From: Gemmatimonadota bacterium
Lineage (GTDB): Bacteria; Gemmatimonadota; Gemmatimonadetes; Longimicrobiales; Longimicrobiaceae
Length of the DNA: 58,662 nucleotides
NCBI GenBank assembly: GCA_031260285.1
Contig: JAIRKD010000055.1
Span: forward strand, 1-58,662
Direction: 5' to 3'
Position numbers and translations under genes: made by a program. Below the pieces are notes generated by a model. It saw only the letters and a list, made by a program, of their open reading frames with translations, made no database searches and was not told where the DNA came from. Positions 23,727 to 32,285 of this stretch are shown here, one piece after another; the first letter of the stretch is position 1; the number at the start of each line of letters is the position of its first letter.

Positions 23727-25330
23727 CGGGAGAACAACGCAGGTTCCGCGTACTGGTAACTGACGAGATCAATCCGGACGGGCTCGACCTCCTTCACCAG
23801 ACGCCGGAGATCGAAGTCATTGAAAAGCCGACCCGCCCGCTGGCTGAGGTGATCCAGGAGATCGCCAGCTATGACGCGATGATCGGCCGGAGCGCCACCC
23901 GCGTCTCGGCTGAGCTGCTTGAGGCGGGCACCAATCTGAAGGTGATCGGCCGGGCAGGCGTCGGGGTGGACAATGTTGACCTCGACAAGGCTACTGAGCT
24001 GGGAATCGCAGTGATCAACGCCCCGGGCGGGAACACCGTCGCGGTGGCCGAGCTGGTCTTCGGGGTTGTCATCTCCTATCTGCGCCATATCCATGTGGCG
24101 GTCAGCGAGATGCGCGAGGGCGGCTGGCCGCGCTCGAAGCTGGGCGGCACGGAGCTGCGCAGCCGAAATCTGGTGATCATCGGCCTCGGCCGGATCGGCG
24201 GAGAGGTTGCGCGGCGCGCCCGGGCGTTTGGTCTGCGGATCGGGGCGTACGATCCGTACGTCTCCGCGAACCGCTTCGAGGAACTTCATGTCGAGCGGTA
24301 TGAGACGCTGGATGAAGCGCTCCAGGCGGCGGACATCGTAACGCTCCATGTTCCGCTGACCAACGAGACCTCGGGAATGATCGGGCGGCGGGAGCTGGGC
24401 CTGCTCAAGGCGAGCTCGATGGTGCTCAACTACGCCCGCGGCGGGATCATTGATGACGATGCCCTGCTTGATGCGCTTCGCAACGGCTCGGTCGGCGCGG
24501 CGGCTCTGGACGTATTCGCCTCGGAACCGCTTGCCAAGGACCATCCCTTCCGGCAGCTGCCGAATGTGATGCTCACGCCGCACCTCGGCGCGTCCACGGT
24601 TGAGGCACAGCGCAATGTGGCGCTTGAAGCGTGCGCGGCGGTTCGGGATGCCCTCCTCACCGGAGATCTGAGTGCAGCGCTGAACGCGGTTGGCGTTGGC
24701 GGCCCGGAGCTTGGTGAGATGCGGCCGCTTCTTCAGCTGGCTGAAAAGCTGGGTCGCCTCGGGCAGGCGCTCCTGCCTTCGGGGCTCAGCGGGCTGGAGC
24801 TGCGCTACACCGGCTCCCGGGCGGAGGCGGCCCGGCCGCTCCTTCTCGCCGCCCTGCAGGGTGCGATGGAAAATGTGGTTGACCAGCGGGTCAACCTCGT
24901 CAACGCCCAGCATGTCGCGGACTCCCGGGGCATCGAGACCGCATGGACCCAGGTCAAGCCGAAAAAGCAGGGCGGTGAGGAGATCGAAATCCTCATCGAC
25001 GCCGGTGGTCGCGCACTCCGGGTGGGTGGAACCATCATCGGAGATGGATACGGGCTCATCACCCGGATCGGCGCCTACCGTGTGGACGTCGCTCCGCGCG
25101 GCACACTCATCGTGCTCCGGAACCGTGATGTTCCTGGCGTCATCGGACGCGTTGGCACCATCATCGGTGCGGCGGAAGTCAACATCGCCGAGTACCATCA
25201 GGCCCGTCTCCAGGCGGGTGGCGAGGCACTTGCGGCAATTCAGGTTGATTCCTCGGTGACGACCGAACTGCTTGAACAGCTCTGCGCGCTCCCTGAAGTT
25301 CTTGACGCGCGCCAGGTGAGAATGGAGTAG
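23723..25330 (+). CDS. serA: D-3-phosphoglycerate dehydrogenase, long form with ACT domain
   Basis: NAD-dependent oxidation of 3-phosphoglycerate to phosphohydroxypyruvate, the committed step of serine synthesis. Domain order: substrate/nucleotide-binding halves (RAGVGVDNVDLDKA; Rossmann GLGRIGGEVARRA; catalytic Arg in YARGGIIDD; Glu region; catalytic His in TPHLGAST), then the allosteric-substrate-binding domain (about 325-455) and an ACT domain (LIVLRNRDVPGVIGRVGTII, about 460-535). At 535 residues it is the type 1 form found in mycobacteria and many other bacteria, where the ACT domain mediates serine feedback inhibition. It overlaps the aminotransferase stop by four bases and abuts the next gene. 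A 780-residue antisense frame covering it is a coding shadow. Confidence 0.95.
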   Translation: MTGEQRRFRVLVTDEINPDGLDLLHQTPEIEVIEKPTRPLAEVIQEIASYDAMIGRSATRVSAELLEAGTNLKVIGRAGVGVDNVDLDKATELGIAVINAPGGNTVAVAELVFGVVISYLRHIHVAVSEMREGGWPRSKLGGTELRSRNLVIIGLGRIGGEVARRARAFGLRIGAYDPYVSANRFEELHVERYETLDEALQAADIVTLHVPLTNETSGMIGRRELGLLKASSMVLNYARGGIIDDDALLDALRNGSVGAAALDVFASEPLAKDHPFRQLPNVMLTPHLGASTVEAQRNVALEACAAVRDALLTGDLSAALNAVGVGGPELGEMRPLLQLAEKLGRLGQALLPSGLSGLELRYTGSRAEAARPLLLAALQGAMENVVDQRVNLVNAQHVADSRGIETAWTQVKPKKQGGEEIEILIDAGGRALRVGGTIIGDGYGLITRIGAYRVDVAPRGTLIVLRNRDVPGVIGRVGTIIGAAEVNIAEYHQARLQAGGEALAAIQVDSSVTTELLEQLCALPEVLDARQVRME

Positions 25331-25804
25331 ATGAGTCTTCGGCGCTGGTTCCGTGATCTCCTTCTCATGGATGATGACTCCGGGGGTGCTGATGTTCCCC
25401 CGGGGTCGGCGCTGATGGAAGCGCTTTTCGGGGATGACCGGCCTCCCCCGCACCATCTCGGTGAGTATAACTCCCGGGACTACCCCTCTGACCTCCGTGA
25501 GCTTCTCGCCCGCCGTGATGAGGTCGCCAGCGAACTCCTGTCGCTCAGGGCGTTCGACCCCGAATCGCGCATCGCCGCGGTTCCCGCGCTTCACGCCCTT
25601 CTTCTTCGTTATCCGCACCCGCTTGTCTACGAAACGCTGATCAACGCATCGCTGGATGCGGGTAGGCTGGATGAGGCCAGGGGCCTCGCCTTCGCCGCCC
25701 GACAGCGCCATCTGGAGTGCTCACAGTCTGATCATCCGGAGATCCGGGCGGAGGTGGACTGGATGCGTGAATGGGACGCAGAAGACTTCGCGGCTCCGGA
25801 CTGA
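25331..25804 (+). CDS. Small unknown protein co-transcribed with serA
   Basis: A 157-residue acidic soluble protein whose ATG follows directly on the serA stop codon, so it is certainly on the same transcript. The N-terminal 50 residues are Gly/Asp/Pro-rich and probably disordered (MSLRRWFRDLLLMDDDSGG, GDDRPPPHHLGEYN). The rest forms helix pairs (REMLARRDEVASELL-like, VYETLINASLDAGRLDEARGL) resembling one or two TPR-type hairpins; the residues ASLDAGRLDEARGLAFAARQ are especially TPR-like. I recognise no named family. A hairpin 12 bases downstream ends the operon. A role in regulating or scaffolding serine synthesis is possible but only suggested by position. Confidence 0.65.
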   Translation: MSLRRWFRDLLLMDDDSGGADVPPGSALMEALFGDDRPPPHHLGEYNSRDYPSDLRELLARRDEVASELLSLRAFDPESRIAAVPALHALLLRYPHPLVYETLINASLDAGRLDEARGLAFAARQRHLECSQSDHPEIRAEVDWMREWDAEDFAAPD

Positions 25805-25815
25805 GCCTCAACCCT

Positions 25816-25834
25816 GCTGAAGAACTGCTTCAGC
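25816..25834 (+). terminator. Hairpin ending the serA operon
   Basis: GCTGAAG (25816-25822) pairs with CTTCAGC (25828-25834) around a 5-base loop, 12 bases after the stop. The following GTTGCTTCGG has few consecutive T, so strength is moderate. Confidence 0.55.
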
Positions 25835-26067
25835 GTTGCTTCGGTGTCGCCTCGGTATTGAACCTGGACCGGGAGGCCCGGAGCTGTTCCGCTCCGCCGC
25901 GGACCCCTTGTGCCTTTCCCGGCCGGAATCGGATCATGACATTCCCGCTCATTATCCCCACCTTACGCTCACCGGGGTGTGGGTAACGCACTTTTCCGTG
26001 GCGGATTCGAACATCTTGACCGCGCGATCAGCATAGACAGACCTTCAGCATAAAGACGAGAAATATC

Positions 26068-27006
26068 ATGTCGGCAGTTCTGGTCACGGGTGGAGCCGGG
26101 TTCATCGGATCCCATATCGCGGAAGCGTATCTCGCAGCGGGACACGAGGTAGTTGTTATCGACAATCTATCCCGGGGAAAGCGGAAGAATATCCCGTTCG
26201 GGGTGGAGTTCATCCAGGCGGATATCCGGGATCCCATGGTTGTGGAGCTGATCCGGGAGCGGCGTTTCGAGATCATCAACCATCATGCTGCGCAGGTGGA
26301 CGTCCGGGTGTCGGTGGCGGATCCGCGGCTGGATGCGTCAATCAACCTCGACGGCCTGCTGAATCTGCTGGAAGCAGCCCGCCGGTACGGGGTGAGGCGG
26401 TTCATCTTTGTGTCGTCGGGCGGCGTGGTATACGGCGAGCCGGAGGTCATGCCCACGCCGGAGACGGCGCCCAAGCTGCCGGCCAGCCCGTACGGAGTGA
26501 CCAAGCTCACCGGTGAACAGTACCTCTATTACTACCACCGCGTACATGGGCTCGACTACGCGGCAGTCCGCTATTCCAACGTCTATGGCCCCCGGCAGGA
26601 TCCGCATGGAGAAGCGGGAGTGGTTGCCATCTTCTCCACCCGGCTGCTGGATGGTGCTCCGGTTGTTGTATTCGGAGACGGCGAGCAGACCCGGGACTAT
26701 GTGTCTGTAAGGGATGTGGTTGCGGCAAACATGCTGCTCTCGGACGCGGAACTCCGGCCGGCACGGCTGCTCGACGACCGGGCGTTCAATGTGGGCACCG
26801 GAGTTGAGACCAGCGTTAATGAGCTCGCCGCCGCGCTGGGGCGGGTTTCGGAGAAAACACCCGAGATCCGACGGGAACCGGCGCGCGACGGAGAGCTGCT
26901 TCGTTCGAGCCTCGACGCGTCAAAACTCCGACGACTGGGGTGGGTACCGGCGATGGAGCTGGATCGCGGTCTGAGGGAAACCTTCCAGTGGATCGCGGAG
27001 CAGTAG
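26068..27006 (+). CDS. NAD-dependent sugar-nucleotide epimerase/dehydratase (GalE-like)
   Basis: Extended SDR of 312 residues acting on nucleotide-activated sugars in the cytoplasm. NAD-binding GGAGFIGSH (8-16) with D32 ending strand 2, catalytic Ser116/117 (FVSSGGVVYG) and Tyr142-x3-Lys146 (SPYGVTKLTGEQY) are all in place, as are the YSNVYGPRQDP and GDGEQTRDYVSVRDV blocks typical of UDP-glucose 4-epimerases. A shorter length than E. coli GalE and the RQDPHGEAGVVAIF segment fit the archaeal/Bacillus type that also handles UDP-N-acetylhexosamines. It probably supplies a sugar for surface glycans. The next gene starts 33 bases on in the same direction. The leader has only a weak ribosome site. 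Confidence 0.88.
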   Translation: MSAVLVTGGAGFIGSHIAEAYLAAGHEVVVIDNLSRGKRKNIPFGVEFIQADIRDPMVVELIRERRFEIINHHAAQVDVRVSVADPRLDASINLDGLLNLLEAARRYGVRRFIFVSSGGVVYGEPEVMPTPETAPKLPASPYGVTKLTGEQYLYYYHRVHGLDYAAVRYSNVYGPRQDPHGEAGVVAIFSTRLLDGAPVVVFGDGEQTRDYVSVRDVVAANMLLSDAELRPARLLDDRAFNVGTGVETSVNELAAALGRVSEKTPEIRREPARDGELLRSSLDASKLRRLGWVPAMELDRGLRETFQWIAEQ

Positions 27007-27038
27007 TTCGGGACCTCCCACAACACCGGGGAATTCGG

Positions 27039-29126
27039 GTGATTCTGAAGCGATCACAGATACCGTGGGCTGCGCTGATCGTGCTTTCTGCCGCACCGGG
27101 CGCCATTCTCGCGCAGACTCCGGCGGAGGATGAATGGAATTCCCCCGCGGCGATGAGTCTGGTCCACAGGGCGATTGAGCATCGCGGTGAGACAGTTGTT
27201 GACAGCTCGCTCAGCAGCTACGCCGCCCGAGGGGAGGGATACGTCTACTTTGTTGTGGATGCCACCGATTCCCCGCAGGAGACTCTCATCCGCACCGACC
27301 AGGTTGCTGTGGACCTCTACTGGCGCGCGCCGAACGAGGTGCGCCAGCGGATTGTGGGGCTTCGGGACCAGCGTGAACTCCCCATCACCCGGCTCAACTA
27401 CTATATCGATCGCTTCACGATTGTTCAGGACGATTACGGGCAGTCGATCGTTATTGCGGATGGAGACAACGTCCGGAACGTCCCGCACCCGGTAGGGGAG
27501 GGGGCGACGGATATCTACGACTACCGGCTTGTTGATTCGCTGACACTGAGACTTCCGGATACAGGAACCCAGCTCCGCATCCTCGAAGTTCAGGTCCGGC
27601 CGAAACAACCCGAAGAACCGGGGGTGATCGGCTCCGTCTTTCTGGAGGAGAAAGAGGGAGCGGTTGCGAGGATGGACTTCACCTTCACCCCCTCCTCGTA
27701 CATCGATCCACGGCTCGACTACATCAACGTATCCCTGGAAAACGGTCTCTGGCTGGGGAGTCACTGGCTCCCGCGGGAACAACGGCTGGAGATCCGCAGG
27801 GAGGTGCCGGAGCTGCAGCTGCCATTCGGAACCGTCATCCGTACCCGGATGAGGATCGGGGATTACCGCTTCAACGAACCCGTTCCGGCTTCACTTTTCC
27901 TCAGCCGGACCGGAATCACCCTGGCGCCGGAGTCCGAGCGGCGGAACTTCCCGTTTGACCGGCCGATTGATGCGGAGTGGCGGGCAGAAGGCTTCTCCGC
28001 CCCCCTCCCCATGGAGGAGATCCGGCGTCGGGCTGAAGAAATCGCGGTAGCCACCCTGCGCAGACGGGCCGCAAGCGGACTTCCCTCCACCCGGCTCGCG
28101 GCGGGTCCGATCTCGGAAGTTGTGCGTTACAACCGGGCAGAGGGGCTGGTGTTTTCGCAGGGTGTCGCGAGCCAGCGGGGCGGTATGGCCATCCGGGCAC
28201 AGGGTGGGTGGGCGTTTGGAGAGAGGCATCCGGTTGCCCGCATCAACCTGCGTGACCTCAACGAGTTCGGGCTTCGCGGCAGCCTCTACCTGAAGCAGTC
28301 GCTTGAGATCGGGGGAACGCGTGCAGCTTCGGGTCTCGCAAATACCCTCGCAACTCTCTTTGCCGGTCGTGACTGGAGTGATCCGTTCTACACCTCCGGT
28401 GGCTCGATCGAATCGGGAAAGCGGCTCTCCGGTCGCTGGTCACTCAGGGCTTCCGGACGGGCCGAGTACCAGGAGTCTGCGCGGAATACCGCCGATTTTT
28501 CGTTTTTCGAGTCGTCCGATAGCTTCCGGCCCGTACGGGCGATTGATGAAGGAACACACTTCTCTGTAACAGCCGCGGTTCGGCGTGAACTTTCACCTGC
28601 CGGTGGAGGATGGGCCGAACTGCGCACAACCGCCGGAACGCTTGCCGGGGCGGACAGCTCCTTCTCCTTCGGGCGGGCTGAACTGACCGGTGGCTTCACC
28701 CGGGCGTGGTCCGCCCGCCATGCCCGGCTGGATATCACCGGCGTAATCGGTACCATCCTGGGGTCGCCTCCCCGACAGGAGCTTACTCTGCTCGGCGGGA
28801 GAGGGACTCTTCCCGGGTATGGTTTCCATACATCCGGCGGGACTGAATACGCAAACCTTGAACTGCGGGCGGGGGCTGATATCGTTCGTCCCTGGCTCCG
28901 GGGGCACCTCTACGCCGGAGCGGGTGGATCACGACTGAGCAACGCGGGAAAGGCCGCCGCGGAACTGCTTGATGTCACCGCCACAAAGGGGATCCTTCCG
29001 TCCGTCGGTGCGGGGGTCGGGCTCTTCTATGATCTCCTTCATATCGACTTTGCCCGCGGCCTGCGTGATGGCGGGAGAACCGAACTGATCATCGAATTCC
29101 CCGCGACCTTCTGGGACTTCCTGTAA
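27039..29126 (+). CDS. Outer-membrane beta-barrel protein with Omp85/surface-antigen-like end
   Basis: Predicted 695-residue exported protein. A GTG start at 27039 with GGGGA upstream gives MILKRSQIPWAALIVLSAAPG, a clean signal peptide cut at ILA-Q; an upstream ATG at 26940 would lie within the epimerase gene. The N-terminal ~350 residues are beta-rich (YFVVDATDSP, RIVGLRDQRELP, DYRLVDSLTLRLPD) and resemble the periplasmic part of DUF5686-like proteins. From about 370 on, alternating strands form a barrel, with LLGGRGTLPGYGFHTSGG (the GG-x-LxGY type motif of Omp85/FhaC proteins), followed by strands ending in FPATFWDFL, an aromatic C-terminus as in barrel proteins. It may insert or secrete an outer-membrane component; the adjacent epimerase hints at glycan, but that is inference. 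Confidence 0.75.
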   Translation: MILKRSQIPWAALIVLSAAPGAILAQTPAEDEWNSPAAMSLVHRAIEHRGETVVDSSLSSYAARGEGYVYFVVDATDSPQETLIRTDQVAVDLYWRAPNEVRQRIVGLRDQRELPITRLNYYIDRFTIVQDDYGQSIVIADGDNVRNVPHPVGEGATDIYDYRLVDSLTLRLPDTGTQLRILEVQVRPKQPEEPGVIGSVFLEEKEGAVARMDFTFTPSSYIDPRLDYINVSLENGLWLGSHWLPREQRLEIRREVPELQLPFGTVIRTRMRIGDYRFNEPVPASLFLSRTGITLAPESERRNFPFDRPIDAEWRAEGFSAPLPMEEIRRRAEEIAVATLRRRAASGLPSTRLAAGPISEVVRYNRAEGLVFSQGVASQRGGMAIRAQGGWAFGERHPVARINLRDLNEFGLRGSLYLKQSLEIGGTRAASGLANTLATLFAGRDWSDPFYTSGGSIESGKRLSGRWSLRASGRAEYQESARNTADFSFFESSDSFRPVRAIDEGTHFSVTAAVRRELSPAGGGWAELRTTAGTLAGADSSFSFGRAELTGGFTRAWSARHARLDITGVIGTILGSPPRQELTLLGGRGTLPGYGFHTSGGTEYANLELRAGADIVRPWLRGHLYAGAGGSRLSNAGKAAAELLDVTATKGILPSVGAGVGLFYDLLHIDFARGLRDGGRTELIIEFPATFWDFL

Positions 29127-29295
29127 CCGGAGGAAACAGATCTGGCTCACAGGAAGTCAGAGCTGTACCGACCTGTCACGTAAAACGTATCCAGCGGAAC
29201 CGGAATCGGTGCCGTCGGTGAATACCGGAGCCGGTGATGCCAGGGTCGGTGATACCGGAGTCAACATCCCCCGAGCCCCTGACGGCAGAGTCGAA

Positions 29296-29835
29296 ATGAC
29301 AGAACCAGAGAAGACAGAACCAGAGAGAACCGAGCAGCTCCGGGAGGTCTGGCTGCGAGGTCCGATAGATGGGATTCCCGGGCAGTTGCAGCCGGTGGCG
29401 CACGCGCTTGAGCAGGCGCGGGAGGAGCTTCGCGGGCTGCTTCCGGAGCTGTCGATGGAGCTTCTCAGGACCCGTCCGGGAGGGGTGGCATCAGCGGGAT
29501 TTCATCTGCGGCATATGGCGGGAGTGCTCAACCGGCTGTGCAGCTACGCCCGCGGGGAGATGCTCTCGGAAGAACAGTTCCGTTTCCTGGCGGAGGAAAA
29601 GAATGGACCCGCGGGATCCGAGGCCTCCCCGGCGGAGCTTGTTTCGGCATTTGAGTGGCAGGTTGACCAGACCATTGCGCAGCTTCGCGCAACAGACGAT
29701 CAAACGCTTGACGAGCTTCGATACGTCGGGCGTCAGCGGATCCCGTCTACGGTTCGTGGGCTTCTCTTCCATGCCGCGGAGCACACCCAACGACACCTGG
29801 GGCAGCTTCTGGTTACCGTGCGAGTGCAGCGCTGA
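29296..29835 (+). CDS. DinB/YfiT-like four-helix protein
   Basis: DinB-superfamily four-helix bundle that normally binds one divalent metal. The expected His ligands are visible: GFHLRHMAGVLNRL (first His pair) and LLFHAAEHTQRHLGQLL (the HxxxH of the last helix, with a second His). Related proteins are thiol transferases (bacillithiol, mycothiol) or nickel/zinc-binding proteins of unknown activity. The start at 29296 (MTEPEKTEPERTEQL) is preferred; a GTG at 29209 would add 29 low-complexity residues derived from a locally repetitive GGTGATACCGG-type sequence. No operon partners: upstream is the barrel gene, downstream a convergent gene. Confidence 0.8.
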   Translation: MTEPEKTEPERTEQLREVWLRGPIDGIPGQLQPVAHALEQAREELRGLLPELSMELLRTRPGGVASAGFHLRHMAGVLNRLCSYARGEMLSEEQFRFLAEEKNGPAGSEASPAELVSAFEWQVDQTIAQLRATDDQTLDELRYVGRQRIPSTVRGLLFHAAEHTQRHLGQLLVTVRVQR

Positions 29836-30008
29836 AGCGCAGGAACCCGGGGGGGACCACTTCATGCTTCCGCCGTTTCCCCCGGTACCGGAAAGGGTAT
29901 CAACACAGGGACCACGACAGAGCACTTCCGGAAGAAAGTGTTATCTGATGACGCACCACTCGACTGCTTTCCCCACGCGCTGCTGACAGAGTGCTTCAGG
30001 AAGGAAGA

Positions 30009-30027
30009 GTGTCACCCGGGGTGACAC
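30009..30027. terminator. Perfect dyad between convergent genes
   Basis: GTGTCACCC (30009-30017) and GGGTGACAC (30019-30027) are exact inverted arms with a single central base, 10 bases beyond the stop of the minus-strand small membrane protein gene. It may act as a bidirectional terminator or as a protein-binding dyad; no T-run is present on either side. Confidence 0.4.
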
Positions 30028-30036
30028 CGCCCTCCA

Positions 30037-30312
30037 TCAGTGGTCGTGGTAGTGCATCTCCTCCGCTTCCGCGGCGATTGCGGCGGCGGTAGCGGAGTCC
30101 ACCGGTTCACGCTGAATCGTCGGAACGTAGTGCTCCCCCTCTCCGGGGTGGAGGAGGTTTGCCTCGTTATTCTTCGAAAAGATGTCACGGGGCAGAAAGA
30201 CGAGAGCTACAACAACCGCCGCCCCCACCCCCATCAGAACCGCGGCCAGGAAGTACATCGCGGCCAACGGATCTCCTCCGGTACCAGCCGGTCGGGTCCG
30301 CTTCTGTTTCAT
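30037..30312 (-). CDS. Small single-span membrane protein with His-rich tail
   Basis: A 91-residue protein: basic N-terminus (MKQKRTRPAGTGG), one hydrophobic span (about 16-40, AAMYFLAAVLMGVGAAVVVALVF) and a soluble acidic C-terminus ending EEMHYHDH, which could bind a metal. With a positively charged N-terminus the tail should be periplasmic. No family recognised. It lies 18 bases after the DUF4202 gene on the same strand and is probably co-transcribed with it; a purine-rich leader is present before ATG 30312. Confidence 0.65.
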   Translation of the reverse strand: MKQKRTRPAGTGGDPLAAMYFLAAVLMGVGAAVVVALVFLPRDIFSKNNEANLLHPGEGEHYVPTIQREPVDSATAAAIAAEAEEMHYHDH

Positions 30313-30330
30313 CCGAATAATCCCCGTTGA

Positions 30331-30954
30331 TCAGGGTGTAGTTTCCTGCTCCTCAGTCTCCGTCGCTTCGCGGAGCAGTGCGCCGATTCCCTCCGGCAGC
30401 GCCAGTTCAAGCGCTTCTTCCTGCGCGGGGTCACTCATCTTCCTCCAGATGCGGCGCAGGATCGTGAGGAACTTTTCCTTTGAATAGTCGCCGTGGTCAC
30501 CCGCGAACTTTTCGATTTCGTACTCGAAGAAGACGAGACAGGCAGCGTCCTCCAGCAGCTGCGTGCCGGGATCACGGAGGAGGCCGGTTTTGGAGACCCA
30601 TGCAGCCACATCGTCTGCGTCCGAAGCGGGCAGGCCAGCTTCCAGGAGAAGCTCCCTCGCTCTCTCCGACTGCTTCCTGTAGAGAGAGCGGCGCCAGGCG
30701 TTATATCCCTGCCGGTCCATCGGATAGCTGTCCCGGGAGACCGTCCATCGTTCGAGATGCTGGCAGCGCGCGGCAAGCCGCAGGACAGGGGAAGCGTCAG
30801 GGGCCAGCCGCTGCACCCAGGCCTCCACCCGATCGGCGTAGACAAGCTCAGCGGGACGTCCGTCAGCGGCACGCTCCGGGTCACCGGCGTGTGCGCGATC
30901 AATCAGCATCCGCGCGATGACCACCGGCTCTGTGGTTATCAGATCAGAAGTCAT
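30331..30954 (-). CDS. DUF4202 domain protein
   Basis: A 207-residue cytosolic protein matching the DUF4202 family along its full length: ELVYADRVEAWVQRLAPDAS, RLAARCQHLERWTVSRDSYP, YNAWRRSLYRKQSERARELL, LEDAACLVFFEYEIEKFA and ILRRIWRKMSD. Conserved His, Glu and Asp residues (CQHLERW, LEDAACLVFFE) suggest an HD-like helical hydrolase or metal-binding fold, but no activity has been demonstrated that I know of. The ATG at 30954 is the natural start. It precedes the small His-tailed membrane protein gene; upstream is a lower-GC non-coding region leading to the AbiE module. Confidence 0.85.
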   Translation of the reverse strand: MTSDLITTEPVVIARMLIDRAHAGDPERAADGRPAELVYADRVEAWVQRLAPDASPVLRLAARCQHLERWTVSRDSYPMDRQGYNAWRRSLYRKQSERARELLLEAGLPASDADDVAAWVSKTGLLRDPGTQLLEDAACLVFFEYEIEKFAGDHGDYSKEKFLTILRRIWRKMSDPAQEEALELALPEGIGALLREATETEEQETTP

Positions 30955-31271
30955 TGAACCTGAAGACGAAATCGGGCTGCCGGAAATTTGTTGTTATCAG
31001 ATACTGTTGTTACTAGCACCAGATTTTCCAGGTCCATTTTTCGGAGCTCAGAGAGTAAATGGTGCGCCATGCAGGGCGAATCGACAAATCCGGGAAACTA
31101 CGAATAGTCACAACCCTGTCATTTGACAACGGATTTCCCTGGGCCGCAGAAATCGGTAATGCCCGATACGGTGAAGTTGCTCGTTATCAATGATGTTCTG
31201 GCCTGCCTCAACATCGATACCCAAGAAGTGGGTACATTCTTTTTCATATTCGCGAAACATACAACCGCCCT
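30955..31271. other. Lower-GC spacer at the left edge of the AbiE module
   Basis: About 317 bases with visibly lower GC than the flanks and no convincing gene or RNA. It should contain the promoter of the DUF4202 gene and the right or left junction of the horizontally acquired AbiE segment. I found no clear direct repeats that would define an integration site. Confidence 0.5.
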
Positions 31272-32285
31272 CTATGCCCAGTGGTTGGCGCGTGAAGCGA
31301 TATCCGCGCATCGCGCCATCAACGCATCAAACGGCTCAGCGCCATCGAAGAGCAGTCCGTCGTCAACCATGCGCAGGTAGTCCTCCTCCAATACTTTCGC
31401 GCACTCACCAACCGGCACGAGTTGCAACCCACCATTAACGGTGGCTGTGTAATCGATCGGCGCACGATCAGCGGCTTTCTCCGCGAAGAACATCGACTTA
31501 TGGCGAGCGACAGAGTTGGCCAGTTCACGATCAGCAAAAGCAGCTTCCGCAAAACCGGCTTCATCCAGCCGAACAACATCGTGCCAATGCCGCGAAAAGC
31601 GATCTCCACGCAGCCGCTGCTGCCGGCAGAAAACATGGATAGCGGTTGTCTTCTCCCAGAACGTCCGCTCCGCATGCATAACACGCGGATGCGCCGTCGG
31701 GAATATCAGCCCGTCAATCAAGCCAGCCGCATCACAGGCGATATCACGCCGGCTTGCCGGTTCGCCTGTCGAGCGAGCCCCAAACTCCAGCATGACACTC
31801 GGCGCAACATAGCCGGAACCGGTTGAGGTTGCCTCGTAGTTGATAAAGAGCTTCTCATCCTCGACACGGATTACTGCCCTCAGACCTTCAACGGCCAGCG
31901 CGGTCGCGATCACCGGCTGCACCGTCTCCTCGACCCATGCCGGCAGCCGCCGGCGAACCTCGCTGGACCAGCGCTGCTCTTCGCTCTTCGTTTTCGGCAG
32001 GCTTTCGTCGTTGTCCCCGACCAGATCCGGTACAAGCGCCCGAATGTCGTAGGTCAGATCCACATCCTCTGAAAACCGGCGAATGACCTGATAGGCTTTT
32101 GACAGCGAAGTACCGCCCTTGAAAACCAGGTGCTCACCGAGCGGCGCGGAGTAAAGAGTAGCCAGCGCCCAGACCACCCATACATCCTTTTCGAGCAGGT
32201 GAGCAGGACGGCCCGATCGGTCGGCTATGACGCCCAGCACATCGCGCCGATCCTCAACCGAAAGCTGGAGAAAGGCGTCAGCCAT
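31272..32285 (-). CDS. AbiEii-type nucleotidyltransferase toxin
   Basis: Toxin of the type IV-like AbiE system, a DNA polymerase beta-fold nucleotidyltransferase that blocks growth (family knowledge: GTP-binding, tRNA-modifying relatives such as MenT) and can abort phage infection. The motif FKGGTSLSKAYQVIRRFSED (about 55-74) followed by VDL gives the GG-T/S and S-x-D-x-D catalytic elements (Asp74, Asp76), and EKDVWVVWAL (about 32-41) is the family N-terminal block. Length is 337, typical. The start at 32285 (MADAFLQLSVEDRRD) overlaps the antitoxin stop by eight bases, so synthesis is translationally coupled; the longer frame to 32342 is rejected. Composition differs from neighbours, consistent with transfer. 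Confidence 0.9.
   Translation of the reverse strand: MADAFLQLSVEDRRDVLGVIADRSGRPAHLLEKDVWVVWALATLYSAPLGEHLVFKGGTSLSKAYQVIRRFSEDVDLTYDIRALVPDLVGDNDESLPKTKSEEQRWSSEVRRRLPAWVEETVQPVIATALAVEGLRAVIRVEDEKLFINYEATSTGSGYVAPSVMLEFGARSTGEPASRRDIACDAAGLIDGLIFPTAHPRVMHAERTFWEKTTAIHVFCRQQRLRGDRFSRHWHDVVRLDEAGFAEAAFADRELANSVARHKSMFFAEKAADRAPIDYTATVNGGLQLVPVGECAKVLEEDYLRMVDDGLLFDGAEPFDALMARCADIASRANHWA

Noticed and set aside
23369-25711. 780-codon open frame antisense to serA
   Set aside because: It is fully covered by serA, which has complete dehydrogenase and ACT motifs; the antisense protein is Arg/Asp/His-rich low-quality sequence typical of a GC-rich coding shadow.
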